This document shows, piece by piece, positions 22,292 through 30,899 of a DNA stretch of 42,493 nucleotides; within the stretch, counting starts at the first letter, position 1, and each line of letters opens with the position of its first letter. The notes under the pieces were generated by a model that saw nothing but the letters and a program-made list of their open reading frames with translations, made no database searches and was not told the origin of the DNA. The DNA lies in contig DCUZ01000018.1 of the NCBI GenBank assembly GCA_002327305.1, positions 1-42,493 of the forward strand, given 5' to 3'. Both the position numbers and the translations under genes were made by a program. Source of the DNA: Holophagales bacterium UBA2201 (GTDB lineage: Bacteria > Acidobacteriota > Thermoanaerobaculia > UBA2201).

Positions 22292-25092
22292 CTCATCCCG
22301 ATCTGGAACTGCCGCGGCTCGCCCGCCACGCGCGGGTCTCCGAAGTCCTCGCGCAGGGTCTTTTCCCCGGTCGCGCGGTCGGTGGTGTAGTAGGTGAACA
22401 GGTCGGTGGTGCGGTTGGAGGCGTTGAAGGCGTTGAAGACGTCCGCCATCACCTGCAGTTCCATCCCCCGGAAGGTGAACCCCTTGGCCAGCCGCAGGTC
22501 CACCGTGCGGTAGGAGGGCTGGCGGAAGGAGTTGCGCGCGAAGTGGATCCCCTCATACCTGGCCCGGTCGGTGTAGTAGCCGTCGCCGTTTTCGTCGGAG
22601 TCCGACAGGGCGGTGTAGGGCATGCCGGACTGGACGAGGACGAGGCCGGAGAAGACGAACCGCGCCGGGAGGGACCAGGTGAACCCGGCCACCCCCTTGT
22701 GGCGGACGTCGAAGGCGGAGGGGCCCCAATTGTCGTCCAGGCGGTATTGGTCCTCGGCGAAGTCACTGGAAGTGGAGACGCTCCGCTCGTTGGAATCGTT
22801 GTCCTCGCTCTTGGAGTAGGTGTAGGAGGCGGTCAACTGGAGGGGGCCCCGGCGGTAGCGGGTGGAGAGGACCAGGGAGCGGTACTTGCCCTCGGCGTCG
22901 GAGAGGAACTCCACGATCCGGCCGAAGGCGGGATTGGGGCGGTTGCCGGTGCTGTAGATGAAGGAGCCGTCGGGATTGACGCCGATGATGTTCAGGTTGG
23001 CGTCCCGCTTGCGCTCCAGGCGGGAAAACCTGCCGTACGACCCCTCGAGGGCCACCGTCCACCCCGGGGTCACCTCCCGCTCATAGCCCAGAAAGGAGCG
23101 CTCCACGCGGGGCTGGCGGAAATCATCGCTGAAGACGTAGATGTCGGGGGTCAGGCCCGCCAGGCCGGAGGCGTCGTCGAGCCGGTCGGGGAAGTCGGGC
23201 ATGGCCGGATTCGACGGGGTGAGGCGGACGCGGATGATGTTGACGCCGTTGAAGAGAAAGGCGTTCGACAGCAGGAGGGCCGGGGTGGTGTTGTGGAAGA
23301 CGCCCCATCCGCCGCGCAGGACCCCCCGGCCGTCGTTGCCGGGGTCGAAGGCGAATCCCAGGCGCGGGGCCCAGTTGTCGTCATCCGGCACCAGGCCGGT
23401 GCGCGGCTCGGCGGGGTTGACCTGCGGGGCGCGGGGGTTGTCCTGCCGCTCGTACCTCAGGCCCGCCTTGAGGGTGAGGTTGGGAAGGGCGCGCCATTCG
23501 TCCTGGAGGTAGGCGTTGAGGGTGCGGATGTCGAAGGAGACCGATCCCCCCGTGTCGGAGAAGGCCTGCTGGTAATCGCGGATCTTGCCCGAGAAAAAGT
23601 CGTCCCAGGAGGCGAAGCGGTAGGAGCCGCCCGCGTACCGGAAGAAGGTGTTGTCGTACGAGGAGCGCGAGAGGTCCACCCCGGCGCGGAAAAGATGGCT
23701 GCCCCGGAACCAGGTCAGGTTGTCAATGAGCTGGAGGCGGCGCTCGGCGGTGTCGTTGGGGAGGTAGTTCTTCTGTCCGAACGAGGCGTCGTAGTTGCCG
23801 ATGATCACCTCCGGGATGGCGGTGGTGTTGGCCTCCCGGGGGCGGTCTTCGTCGGACCACTGGACGATGAGCTCGTTGGAGAGGCTGTCGGTCAGGATGG
23901 AGGTGAGGGAGGCGGCCCAGACGCTGAACCGGTCCGCCTCCGAGCCGTTGTTGCTCCATCCGGTGGAGGTGTAGGAATCGGAGAGGTTGAGCCCCTCGTT
24001 GTCGGAGCCGTTGTGTCGTAGGGTGAAATGATGGCCGATGGAGGGGGACCAGTCCAGTTTGGCCAGGAGGGCCGTCTCGTCGTTGGTCTGGGTGATCTCG
24101 CCGGTCTCCCGGTCGAGGTCGATGAACTGCTCCAGGTAGGCCCGGTTTTGCGGGTCCTCCAAAGCCCCGGTGGGGTCGTTGAACTCGCGCCAGGTGGGGT
24201 TGGCCAGGTCCTGCACGTCCACCGCGACGAAGTAGTGGAGCCGGTCGGCGGCCAGCGGGCCCCCCGCGGCCGCTCCGAACTGGTCCTGGCGGAAGGTGGT
24301 GGGATCGTTGCCGTTGGCGTCGGTCCCCACGAAATCCTCGTCGCGGTGGAACCAGAAGATCTCGCCGGCGAAGGCGTTGGAACCGCTGCGGGTGATGGCG
24401 TTGATGACGCCGCCCGCCGACCCGAATTGGGCGCTGGTGGTGTCCCGCACGACCTGGAAGGTCTCGATGGCGGCCATGGAGAAGGTGAAGGGGGGCCGCA
24501 CGCCGCCCTTCTCCTCCCCGAAGAACGAGCTGTTGTTGTCGGCCCCGTCCACCTGGAAGGCGTTGAAGATGCCCCGCCCGCCCGCGATGTGGGCCCGCTC
24601 CTCGCGGTCGATGACGGCCTGGGGGGCGAGGGTGACGAGGTCGGAGAAGTCGCGTCCCTTGATGGGGAGGGTCTCGAGGGCCTCCCGCGGGATGGTGGTG
24701 GTGGCGTCGGAGACGGCGGTCTGGACGGCCGGCGGCTCGGCCGTGGCGGCCAGGGTCTCGCCGAAGCGCGGGAGGGTGATCCGCACGAGGATGTCCGCCC
24801 CCAGGTCCACGCGCAGGACCTCGACTTGGGAGGAGGTGTGGCCCCCGCGTTCCGCGTCGAGCCGGTAGTCCCCGGGGGGGAGGAAGTCCAGGACGAAGGC
24901 GCCCCGGGCGTCGGAAACGGCCGCGAACGCGGCCCCGCGGGCCGCATGCGTCGCCGTGACCGCGGCGGAGGCGACGGGGGCGCCCTCCTGGTCGCGGACC
25001 TCTCCGCGGATGCGGCCCGTGGCGGCATTGGATTGGGCGTGGAGGACGGTCCCCAGGAGCATCATCAGAAAGCCCAGCCGTAGGATTTTCAT
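22279..25092 (-). CDS. TonB-dependent receptor, Oar-like
   Basis: 937 residues from ATG at 25092, behind AGGGGGG. The frame is open far upstream, but only this start gives a signal peptide (MKILRLGFLMMLLGTVLHAQ) directly followed by a carboxypeptidase-regulatory-like beta-sandwich (about 25-110: GRIRGEVRDQEGAPVASAAV). A plug domain follows (about 125-240: LPIKGRDFSDLVTLAPQ, QVDGADNNSSFFGEE, GSAGGVINAITRSGSN), then a long outer-membrane barrel ending in GMRIQF with the C-terminal Phe needed for BAM-dependent insertion. Such Oar-like receptors are greatly expanded in Acidobacteriota and also known in Myxococcus; substrates are often oligosaccharides or proteins. No TonB, ExbB or partner lipoprotein is adjacent. 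It has an excellent promoter with a dyad at the transcription start, suggesting repressor control. Confidence 0.92.
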   Translation of the reverse strand: MKILRLGFLMMLLGTVLHAQSNAATGRIRGEVRDQEGAPVASAAVTATHAARGAAFAAVSDARGAFVLDFLPPGDYRLDAERGGHTSSQVEVLRVDLGADILVRITLPRFGETLAATAEPPAVQTAVSDATTTIPREALETLPIKGRDFSDLVTLAPQAVIDREERAHIAGGRGIFNAFQVDGADNNSSFFGEEKGGVRPPFTFSMAAIETFQVVRDTTSAQFGSAGGVINAITRSGSNAFAGEIFWFHRDEDFVGTDANGNDPTTFRQDQFGAAAGGPLAADRLHYFVAVDVQDLANPTWREFNDPTGALEDPQNRAYLEQFIDLDRETGEITQTNDETALLAKLDWSPSIGHHFTLRHNGSDNEGLNLSDSYTSTGWSNNGSEADRFSVWAASLTSILTDSLSNELIVQWSDEDRPREANTTAIPEVIIGNYDASFGQKNYLPNDTAERRLQLIDNLTWFRGSHLFRAGVDLSRSSYDNTFFRYAGGSYRFASWDDFFSGKIRDYQQAFSDTGGSVSFDIRTLNAYLQDEWRALPNLTLKAGLRYERQDNPRAPQVNPAEPRTGLVPDDDNWAPRLGFAFDPGNDGRGVLRGGWGVFHNTTPALLLSNAFLFNGVNIIRVRLTPSNPAMPDFPDRLDDASGLAGLTPDIYVFSDDFRQPRVERSFLGYEREVTPGWTVALEGSYGRFSRLERKRDANLNIIGVNPDGSFIYSTGNRPNPAFGRIVEFLSDAEGKYRSLVLSTRYRRGPLQLTASYTYSKSEDNDSNERSVSTSSDFAEDQYRLDDNWGPSAFDVRHKGVAGFTWSLPARFVFSGLVLVQSGMPYTALSDSDENGDGYYTDRARYEGIHFARNSFRQPSYRTVDLRLAKGFTFRGMELQVMADVFNAFNASNRTTDLFTYYTTDRATGEKTLREDFGDPRVAGEPRQFQIGMRIQF

Positions 25093-25154
25093 GGTTCCCC
25101 CCTTATGGACGTGCGCCCGCCTGCACCGTGGTGTGAGCGCCCGGGCTCCCGGAG

Positions 25155-25172
25155 GAATCAGCGGGCTGATTC
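25155..25172. promoter_or_regulatory. Operator-like dyad at the receptor transcription start
   Basis: GAATCAGC (25155-25162) and GCTGATTC (25165-25172) form a perfect 8+8 dyad with a two-base centre. It begins two bases after the -10 box of the receptor promoter and covers the predicted transcription start near 25167. This is the classic position for a repressor that blocks initiation. It could also fold as a hairpin at the 5' end of the mRNA. Confidence 0.65.
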
Positions 25173-25173
25173 G

Positions 25174-25202
25174 ATTATAGCAGTATTTCCCGGTTCCCTC
25201 AA
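25174..25202 (-). promoter_or_regulatory. Strong promoter of the TonB-dependent receptor
   Basis: TTGAGG (25197-25202), a 17-base spacer and TATAAT (25174-25179), with TGC immediately before the -10 as an extended element. Transcription would start near 25167, leaving a leader of about 75 bases. Confidence 0.85.
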
Positions 25203-25203
25203 A

Positions 25204-25214
25204 TGTGGTACACT
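25204..25214 (+). promoter_or_regulatory. Extended -10 of the HD-GYP gene, leaderless candidate
   Basis: TGTGGTACACT contains TACACT (25209-25214) preceded by TGG. It ends seven bases before the ATG at 25222, where no Shine-Dalgarno exists. The -35 (TTTCCC at 25186-25191) is weak. It overlaps the -35 region of the divergent receptor promoter, so the two could compete. Confidence 0.45.
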
Positions 25215-25221
25215 TCTTTCG

Positions 25222-27738
25222 ATGATCCAGGCCAGACCGACGCTTTCGCGCATGGCATCCCGTCTCCTGGTCCTCGCCCTCGTCACCGGCGTGACGATGC
25301 TCCTCGAGAGGGCGGCGCAGTCGCCCATCTTCCATCTCATCCCCGGCGTCTCGATCTTCTACCCCTCCGCCGCATGGGCGATCATCTCCTTCTATCTCTT
25401 CGGTCCCTGGGCCGTCCCCGGCCTGGTGCTGGGGACCGTCCTCTCCCCCTGGTCGGCCGGCACCACCGTCACCCGGGGGACGATCAAGGGGCTCGTCCTG
25501 TGCCTGGAAGGGCTGTTCCCCTACCTGGTCCTCCTGCAGGCCCGTTCGGATGTCGCCCTCCGCAAGCACGGGACCCTGGCCCGGTTTCTCCTGCTGGGGC
25601 TGCTGGGCGGCACCCTGGCCAATTCGGCGGCGGGGACCCTGATCCAGCTCTACCGCTACCCCCAGAACCTGTGGGATTTTCCCCTGCGGTGGACCACCTG
25701 GTGGGTGTCCGACCTCATCTCGGCTTTCATCATCGCCCTGCCCGTCCTGCTGTTGATCCAGCCCCTCCTCCAGCGCCTCTCCACCGCGGCCAAGAGGACC
25801 TGGCTGGACCCCATCCACCGGCGGCCCATCTACGGGCGGGCCGTCCAACTGCGCATCCGCCCGCGGTCGCTGGCGGTGATGGCCGGGGTTTACGCCGCGA
25901 TGTGGGGGATCACCCTCCTCGGGACCGGTGTCTCCTATTCCGCCGCCATTCACTGGTTCTCCTTCCTGTTCTTCCTCCCGGTGGTCTATCTCGGCCTGAG
26001 GGGCGGCTTCCCCGGAGGCGTCTACGGCGCCGCCGTCACCTCCTGCGGTCTCCTGTTGCTGGTGTTCGTCCGCGGCATTCCCGGGGGGGAACCGGCTTTT
26101 TTGGTCACCCTGTACCTCAACCTTCTCTCCATCACCCTCACCGGGCTCCTGGCGGGGATCCTGGCCGAATCCAACGCCTACCGGATGGCCGAGGTCCAGC
26201 GGCTGAAGGAGTTCGCGTCGCGCCTGGTGGCGAAGAAGGCGGCGCCGGAGGTCCTGCGGGAGCTGGCCTCCACCCTCCTGCAGACCCTCCACATCAAAGC
26301 CGTGGTCATCGAGCAGGAGGACCAGGAGGAACAGCGCATCTTCCCGGAGGGAATGGAACTGGGGGAGAAGGACGCCTTCTCCAAGATGGTCCTCCAGGCC
26401 GACGGGATCAAGTTCGGCTCCCTGACCCTGGTCAAGGAGGACTCCGCCCCCTTCACGCCGCGCGATCTCGAGACGGCCGAGACGGTCATCAAGCAGGCGG
26501 CCATGGCCCTCGACAATTCCCGGCTCTACGAAAACCTGGAGTACCGGGTCAAGGAACTGAAGGCCCTTTTCGACGTGGCCAAGAACCTCCTCGTCACCCT
26601 GGACCTGGACACGCTCCTCTACCAGACCGTCCATTCGCTCACCCAGGCCTTCCACCTCTCCATCGGGTGCATCTTTTTCAAGGGGGAGGGCGGGGAGCTG
26701 GAACTGCGGGCCGTTTCCGGCATGGGGCAGGAATCGCGCCTGGTCAAGGTGATCCCCGTGAGCATGGGGGTGGTGGGGCGGTGCTTCATCACCGGCAAGA
26801 TCCAGTACGCCCCCGACGTGGGCGCGAACCCCGACTATATCGAGGTGGCCCCCGGCATCCACACCGAACTCGCCGTTCCGCTCCTCGCCGAGGGGGAGAT
26901 CCTGGGGGTCCTCAACATGGAGAGCTACCTCCCCGACGCCTATCGCGGCGAGGACATCCGCCTCATCCGCGCCGTGGCCTCCCAGCTCTCGCTGGCCATC
27001 AGCCAGATCCACCTCCACAAACAGCTCGAACAGGCCAACGTATCGCTCAAGGACACCTACTACGACACCATCCAGGCCCTCTGCAACGCCGTGGAGGCCA
27101 AGGACCAGTATACCCAGGGGCATGTCGAGCGCACCGCCACCTTCGCCCTGGAGGTGGGGTTGCGTCTGGGGCTGGCGGAGGAGCACCTGGACCGCCTCCG
27201 CCTGGCGGCGATGCTCCACGACATCGGCAAGATCGGCATCCCCGAGGAGATCCTCCAGAAGCCCGGGTTCCTCACGCCCCAGGAGCGGGAGGTGATGAAG
27301 AAGCATGTGGAGATCGGGGTGCAGATCCTGAAGCAGATCGAGTTCCTGCGGCCCGCCATCCCCGGCATCTTCCATCACCAAGAGTGGTACGGCGGCTATG
27401 ACGGCAAGACGGCCTTCGGGTACCCCACGGGCATCCGGGGCGACGCCATTCCGGTGGAGTCGCGCATCATCGCCGTGGTGGACTCCTTCGACGCCATGAC
27501 CTCCACGCGCCCCTACCGTCCCGCGATGCCGTGGGACGAGGCCGTCAAGCGGCTCATCGTGGAGAAGGGGCGGCAATTCGACCCTCAGATCGTGGACCTC
27601 TTCGTGGACATCCTCCAGTCCTCCTACAACTACCGCCTGCCGGACCACCTGAGGGAGCTCATGGCGGCCCCCCCCCTCAAGGGCAATCCCCCCGAAGCGT
27701 TCGCCGTCGACTGCGCCACCCTCCCGCCGCTGGCGTAG
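25222..27738 (+). CDS. Membrane sensor with two GAF domains and an HD-GYP phosphodiesterase
   Basis: 838 residues from ATG at 25222 (25252 is an alternative). Residues 1-310 contain about eight hydrophobic segments resembling a MASE1 sensor. Two GAF-type domains follow, about 330-440 and 455-600 (ALFDVAKNLLVTLDLDTLLYQ starts the linker to the second). The C-terminal HD-GYP domain has HDIGKIGIP with His666 and Asp667, His718-His719 and FGYPTGIRGDAIP. HD-GYP enzymes hydrolyse c-di-GMP, sometimes cGAMP. The central motif is unusual: HHQEWYGGYDGKTAFGYP carries extra residues before GYP and a Tyr where Asp is common in HHExxDGxGYP. Activity is likely but not certain. It is divergent from the receptor and may respond to a membrane or cytoplasmic signal; a possible effector is the PilZ protein. 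Confidence 0.87.
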   Translation: MIQARPTLSRMASRLLVLALVTGVTMLLERAAQSPIFHLIPGVSIFYPSAAWAIISFYLFGPWAVPGLVLGTVLSPWSAGTTVTRGTIKGLVLCLEGLFPYLVLLQARSDVALRKHGTLARFLLLGLLGGTLANSAAGTLIQLYRYPQNLWDFPLRWTTWWVSDLISAFIIALPVLLLIQPLLQRLSTAAKRTWLDPIHRRPIYGRAVQLRIRPRSLAVMAGVYAAMWGITLLGTGVSYSAAIHWFSFLFFLPVVYLGLRGGFPGGVYGAAVTSCGLLLLVFVRGIPGGEPAFLVTLYLNLLSITLTGLLAGILAESNAYRMAEVQRLKEFASRLVAKKAAPEVLRELASTLLQTLHIKAVVIEQEDQEEQRIFPEGMELGEKDAFSKMVLQADGIKFGSLTLVKEDSAPFTPRDLETAETVIKQAAMALDNSRLYENLEYRVKELKALFDVAKNLLVTLDLDTLLYQTVHSLTQAFHLSIGCIFFKGEGGELELRAVSGMGQESRLVKVIPVSMGVVGRCFITGKIQYAPDVGANPDYIEVAPGIHTELAVPLLAEGEILGVLNMESYLPDAYRGEDIRLIRAVASQLSLAISQIHLHKQLEQANVSLKDTYYDTIQALCNAVEAKDQYTQGHVERTATFALEVGLRLGLAEEHLDRLRLAAMLHDIGKIGIPEEILQKPGFLTPQEREVMKKHVEIGVQILKQIEFLRPAIPGIFHHQEWYGGYDGKTAFGYPTGIRGDAIPVESRIIAVVDSFDAMTSTRPYRPAMPWDEAVKRLIVEKGRQFDPQIVDLFVDILQSSYNYRLPDHLRELMAAPPLKGNPPEAFAVDCATLPPLA

Positions 27739-27796
27739 CACCGGGTGGAGGGGTAAAAGCGCCCGGCTGAAGACGAAAAAGGCGATGCGCGAACCC

Positions 27797-27807
27797 TGTG
27801 GTAAGAT
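27797..27807 (+). promoter_or_regulatory. Extended -10 promoter of ychF
   Basis: TGTGGTAAGAT contains TAAGAT (27802-27807) with TGG before it. No good -35 is present. Transcription would start near 27814, 20 bases before the ATG. The same TGTGGTA lead-in occurs at 25204 and 42443. Confidence 0.5.
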
Positions 27808-27833
27808 AGGCCCCTGACGAAGGGAGCCCACGC

Positions 27834-28928
27834 ATGAAGCTCGCCCTGATCGGCCTGGCGAACGCCGGCAAGACCACCCTCTTCAACGCCCTGACGGGGC
27901 AGAAGATCGATACCCCCCTCTACGCCACCACGGACGCCGAGCCCCACCTGGGGACGGTGAAGGTCCCCGATCGGCGCCTCGATGAATTGACCCAGATCTT
28001 CAAGCCCAGGAAGACCACCCATGCCACGGTGGAGTACATGGACCTCCTGGGGCTGACGAAGGGGGACATGGAGCAGAACCGCAAGGTCTTCGAGCTGGCC
28101 AAGGGGGCCGACGCGCTCGTGCATGTCCTGCGGGGTTTCGACGACGAGGCCGTGGCGAACCCGCTGGGGGACACCGACCCCCCGCGCGACTACGCCGCCG
28201 TCACCGCCGAGCAGGTGTTCTGGGACTTCGAGCTGGTGGACAAACGCCTGGCCCGGATGGAGGAGCAGGCGAAGAAGGGGACCAAGCCCGACGAGGCGGA
28301 GCGCAGGGTGCTGCTCAAGTGCAAGGAGGTCCTGGAGGGGGAGCGGCCCCTGAGGTCGGCGCGTTTCGAGCCCGAGGAGGAGAAGGCCCTGGCCCACCTG
28401 CAATTCGTTTCCATCCTCCCGGAGGTGGTGGTCGTCAACGCCGGGGAGGGGGATCTCCGGACCTCCCGGACGGACGGATGGGTGGCGGCCCTGCGGGAGC
28501 AGGCGGCGAAGCACGCCGATTGCGCGTCCGGACCCGTCCTCCTCTCCGCGCGGATCGAGAGCGAATTGAACGACCTCCCCCCCGGCGAGATCGGGGAGTT
28601 TTTAAGAGACCTCGGCGTGGAGGAGCCGGCCAAGGACCGTCTCATCCACGCCTCCTACCGCCTCCTGGGGCTCATCTCGTTCCTCACCACGGGCCCCGAC
28701 GAGGTGCGCGCCTGGACCATCCGGGAGGGGACGCCGGCGCAGAAGGCCGCCGGGAAGGTCCACTCCGACATCGAGCGGGGGTTCATCCGGGCCGAGGTGG
28801 TCCACTACGACGATTTCATGGCCGCGGGGAGCCACGGCGCGGCCCGGTCCGCCGGGACCCTGCGGCTGGAGGGGAAGACCTACGCCGTCCGCGACGGCGA
28901 CATCATCGAGTTCCGGTTCAACGTCTGA
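27834..28928 (+). CDS. ychF: YchF/Ola1 family ATPase
   Basis: 364 residues, the standard YchF length. ATG at 27834 follows GAAGGGAG. YchF is an Obg-related P-loop ATPase that associates with ribosomes. G1 is GLANAGKTTLF (usually NVGKST), a switch region follows at AEPHLGTVKVPDRRLD, and a coiled-coil insertion occupies about 130-200. The last 85 residues form the TGS domain ending DGDIIEFRFNV. The unusual AGKTT in place of VGKST still keeps the lysine and the following hydroxyl residue. It has its own promoter and ends convergently against the methyltransferase gene. Confidence 0.93.
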   Translation: MKLALIGLANAGKTTLFNALTGQKIDTPLYATTDAEPHLGTVKVPDRRLDELTQIFKPRKTTHATVEYMDLLGLTKGDMEQNRKVFELAKGADALVHVLRGFDDEAVANPLGDTDPPRDYAAVTAEQVFWDFELVDKRLARMEEQAKKGTKPDEAERRVLLKCKEVLEGERPLRSARFEPEEEKALAHLQFVSILPEVVVVNAGEGDLRTSRTDGWVAALREQAAKHADCASGPVLLSARIESELNDLPPGEIGEFLRDLGVEEPAKDRLIHASYRLLGLISFLTTGPDEVRAWTIREGTPAQKAAGKVHSDIERGFIRAEVVHYDDFMAAGSHGAARSAGTLRLEGKTYAVRDGDIIEFRFNV

Positions 28929-28937
28929 TCTATCCGA

Positions 28938-28962
28938 GAGCGGGCGGCATATTCCGCCGCTC
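28938..28962. terminator. Hairpin between convergent ychF and the methyltransferase gene
   Basis: GAGCGG and CGG pair with CCG and CCGCTC around a CATATT loop, with a single bulged G. There is no T-run on either side, so it is a weak candidate for a two-way terminator in the 48-base gap. Confidence 0.3.
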
Positions 28963-28976
28963 CCGCGCCGATCGGC

Positions 28977-29525
28977 CTATCGGTAGGCCTGGGCGATGAT
29001 GACGTGGGGCAGGGTCTCCAGGTCCGGGGATTTTTCGTGGCGTTCGAGGTCGGCCAGATCGGTGCGGTCGCTCGCGCCGTAGTCGAAAAATTTGTGCTCG
29101 CGGAACCCCGCCTCGGTCAATTGGTCGGCCAGGACGGTGTCGTTGTAGAGAAAGCGGTGGCCCCATCCGTAGAACCCCTGATTGAGCATGGCGCAGTTCG
29201 ACCGTTTCAGGGCCGGGTCCGCCGGCCAGCGGTAGTGGGTCACCCACACCCAGTCCAGGTTGGGAGTGGAGAGCCGGAGGATCCCCTCCCGGGGCTTCAA
29301 AATGCGGTGGCACTCGCGCAGGAAGACCCCCCCCTCCTCCCGGGTCAGGTGCTCGATGAAATGCTCGGCGAAAACCCTCAGGACCGAGCCGTCCCGGAAG
29401 GGGAGTCCGATCCTCGCGTCCGCCATGATATCCATGCCGGGGAATGCGTCCAGGTCCATATTGATCCACCCGTCCAGGCGCACGGTCCCGCAACCGACAT
29501 GCAGATTGATCGTCCTATGACGCAT
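28977..29525 (-). CDS. Class I SAM-dependent methyltransferase
   Basis: 182 residues from ATG at 29525. The protein matches the Methyltransf_11 fold: motif I is LHVGCGTVRLDGWINMDL (SAM-binding glycine loop with GCG), motif II follows at MDIMADARIGLPFRDGS, and HFIEHLTREEGGVFLRECHR with ILKPREGILRLSTPN forms the post-I helix and strand. This variety is common in polysaccharide and cell-surface clusters, but its substrate cannot be read. It lies 77 bases after miaB, with its own TATAAT box and a pair of 9-base direct repeats in between, so it may be separately controlled. The ATG has a GGAG placed too close to serve well. Confidence 0.85.
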   Translation of the reverse strand: MRHRTINLHVGCGTVRLDGWINMDLDAFPGMDIMADARIGLPFRDGSVLRVFAEHFIEHLTREEGGVFLRECHRILKPREGILRLSTPNLDWVWVTHYRWPADPALKRSNCAMLNQGFYGWGHRFLYNDTVLADQLTEAGFREHKFFDYGASDRTDLADLERHEKSPDLETLPHVIIAQAYR

Positions 29526-29562
29526 CTCCGGTCCTCGCTTTGGCTTCGTTGTTGGCCGCGAT

Positions 29563-29604
29563 GGAGCGGTCCATTATAGCGCACTCGCTCCCGTCGGAGC
29601 GGTC
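29563..29604 (-). promoter_or_regulatory. Promoter with paired direct repeats before the methyltransferase
   Basis: TATAAT on the minus strand is at 29573-29578, about 48 bases before the ATG. The 9-mer GGAGCGGTC (plus strand) occurs at 29563-29571 and again at 29596-29604, 33 bases apart, which is about three helical turns. The copies flank the -10 box. The -35 position is poor, which would fit a promoter depending on a bound activator or controlled by a repressor. The right copy overlaps the miaB stop. Confidence 0.4.
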
Positions 29605-30898
29605 AGACGGGATCGGCGCGGAGGGAGTGCGGCAGGCCCTCGGTGATCTTCAGCCGCACCCAGGCTCCCGGGCGGACCGCCGCCGGGTCCGCGGCGGCGA
29701 AATGGACCACCCTGTTGCACCTTGTCCGAGCGACCCAGGCCCCCGGCTCCCGTCCCGGCGCCACCACATGGGCGTCCATCACGGCGCCCGCCAGGCGGCC
29801 GTTTTCCTCGCGTTGGATGGCGTCGTGCATCCGGAGCAGTTCATTGAGCCGGCGGTTCTTCTCGACGGCGGGGACGTCGTCGGCGATCCGGGCCGCCGAG
29901 GTCCCCGGCCGGGGGGAGTAGGCGAAGGCGTAGAGGGACGCGAACCGGACCCGCCGGATGAGGTCGAGGGTCTCCTCGAAGTCGGCCTCGGTCTCCCCGG
30001 GATAGCCCACGATGAAGTCGGAGGAGAGGGCGAGGCCGGGGACCGTGTCGCCGAGGCGGCCGGCCGCCTCCAGGTACTGCTCCCGGGAGTGTCCCCGCCG
30101 CATGGCCCTCAGGATGCGGTCGGATCCGCTTTGGATGGGCATATGGAAGTAGCGGGAGAGGACCGGATGGTCCCTCATGACGGCCGGAAGGCGGGGGTCG
30201 AAGAGGGCGGGGTGGGAGGTCACGAAGGCGAGGTTGCGCACTCCCGGCAGTCCGGCCAGCCGCTCCAGCAGGCCCGTGAGGCCGAGGCCCGAAACCGGGT
30301 CCCGGTAGGCGTTGACCACCTGTCCCAGGAGGAGGATGTCGTCCCGACCGTCGTCCAAAAGGAGCCGCACCTCGCGTTCGATCGACCCGGCGGGGCGGGA
30401 CCGCGCCCTCCCCCTGACGCGGGGGACGATGCAGAAGGAGCATCCCTGACTGCACCCTTCCATGATGGTGACCATGGAGATGACCTCGTCCGACCGGTCC
30501 ACCACGGCGGGATCGTAATCCACGGCGTCCGGCAGATGGGTCGCAACGGCCACGCCGAGGGCGATGTGACGGGCGATCCGGTCCACCTCCCCCGGGCCGA
30601 AGACGAAGTCCAGGAGGGGGGCCCTCTTGAGAAGGGCCTCGCCGTACTGCTGGGCGATGCATCCGCAGAGGGCGATCCGGCGACCGGGTCGCCGGTGCTT
30701 CCACGCTTTCAATTCACCCAGGCGGGCGAAGACCTTGGCCTCGGCCTTTTCCCGGACGGAGCAGGTGTTGAGCAGGAACAGGGAGGCCTCTTCCAGGGCC
30801 GCGGCGGGTTCCATCCCCGCCCCGGCAAGATTGCCGGAGAGGCGGGCGCTGTCCAACTGATTCATCTGACAGCCCCAGGTCTCGATCCAGTATTTCAT
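29603..30898 (-). CDS. miaB: MiaB-type tRNA methylthiotransferase
   Basis: 431 residues. MiaB is a radical-SAM enzyme that adds a methylthio group at C2 of N6-isopentenyl-adenosine 37 in tRNA. The N-terminal UPF0004 domain begins TWGCQMNQLDS and has Cys10, Cys46 and Cys80 for the auxiliary iron-sulfur cluster. The radical-SAM cluster motif CSQGCSFC supplies Cys149, Cys153 and Cys156, followed by RVRGRARSRP. A TRAM domain closes the protein. These features favour MiaB over MtaB or RimO. The ATG at 30898 has no Shine-Dalgarno; a tandem 8-base repeat begins directly upstream, leaving translation initiation unexplained. No miaA is in the window. Confidence 0.9.
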   Translation of the reverse strand: MKYWIETWGCQMNQLDSARLSGNLAGAGMEPAAALEEASLFLLNTCSVREKAEAKVFARLGELKAWKHRRPGRRIALCGCIAQQYGEALLKRAPLLDFVFGPGEVDRIARHIALGVAVATHLPDAVDYDPAVVDRSDEVISMVTIMEGCSQGCSFCIVPRVRGRARSRPAGSIEREVRLLLDDGRDDILLLGQVVNAYRDPVSGLGLTGLLERLAGLPGVRNLAFVTSHPALFDPRLPAVMRDHPVLSRYFHMPIQSGSDRILRAMRRGHSREQYLEAAGRLGDTVPGLALSSDFIVGYPGETEADFEETLDLIRRVRFASLYAFAYSPRPGTSAARIADDVPAVEKNRRLNELLRMHDAIQREENGRLAGAVMDAHVVAPGREPGAWVARTRCNRVVHFAAADPAAVRPGAWVRLKITEGLPHSLRADPV

Positions 30899-30899
30899 G

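Noticed and set aside
27739..27780. Terminator after the HD-GYP gene (CCGGG/CCCGG)
   Set aside because: Five-base stem with a 16-base loop and no T-run; too weak to call.
25093..27831. Upstream extension of the TonB-dependent receptor frame to 1850 codons
   Set aside because: It runs antisense through the HD-GYP gene and through the receptor promoter; a signal peptide and Shine-Dalgarno mark the true start at 25092.
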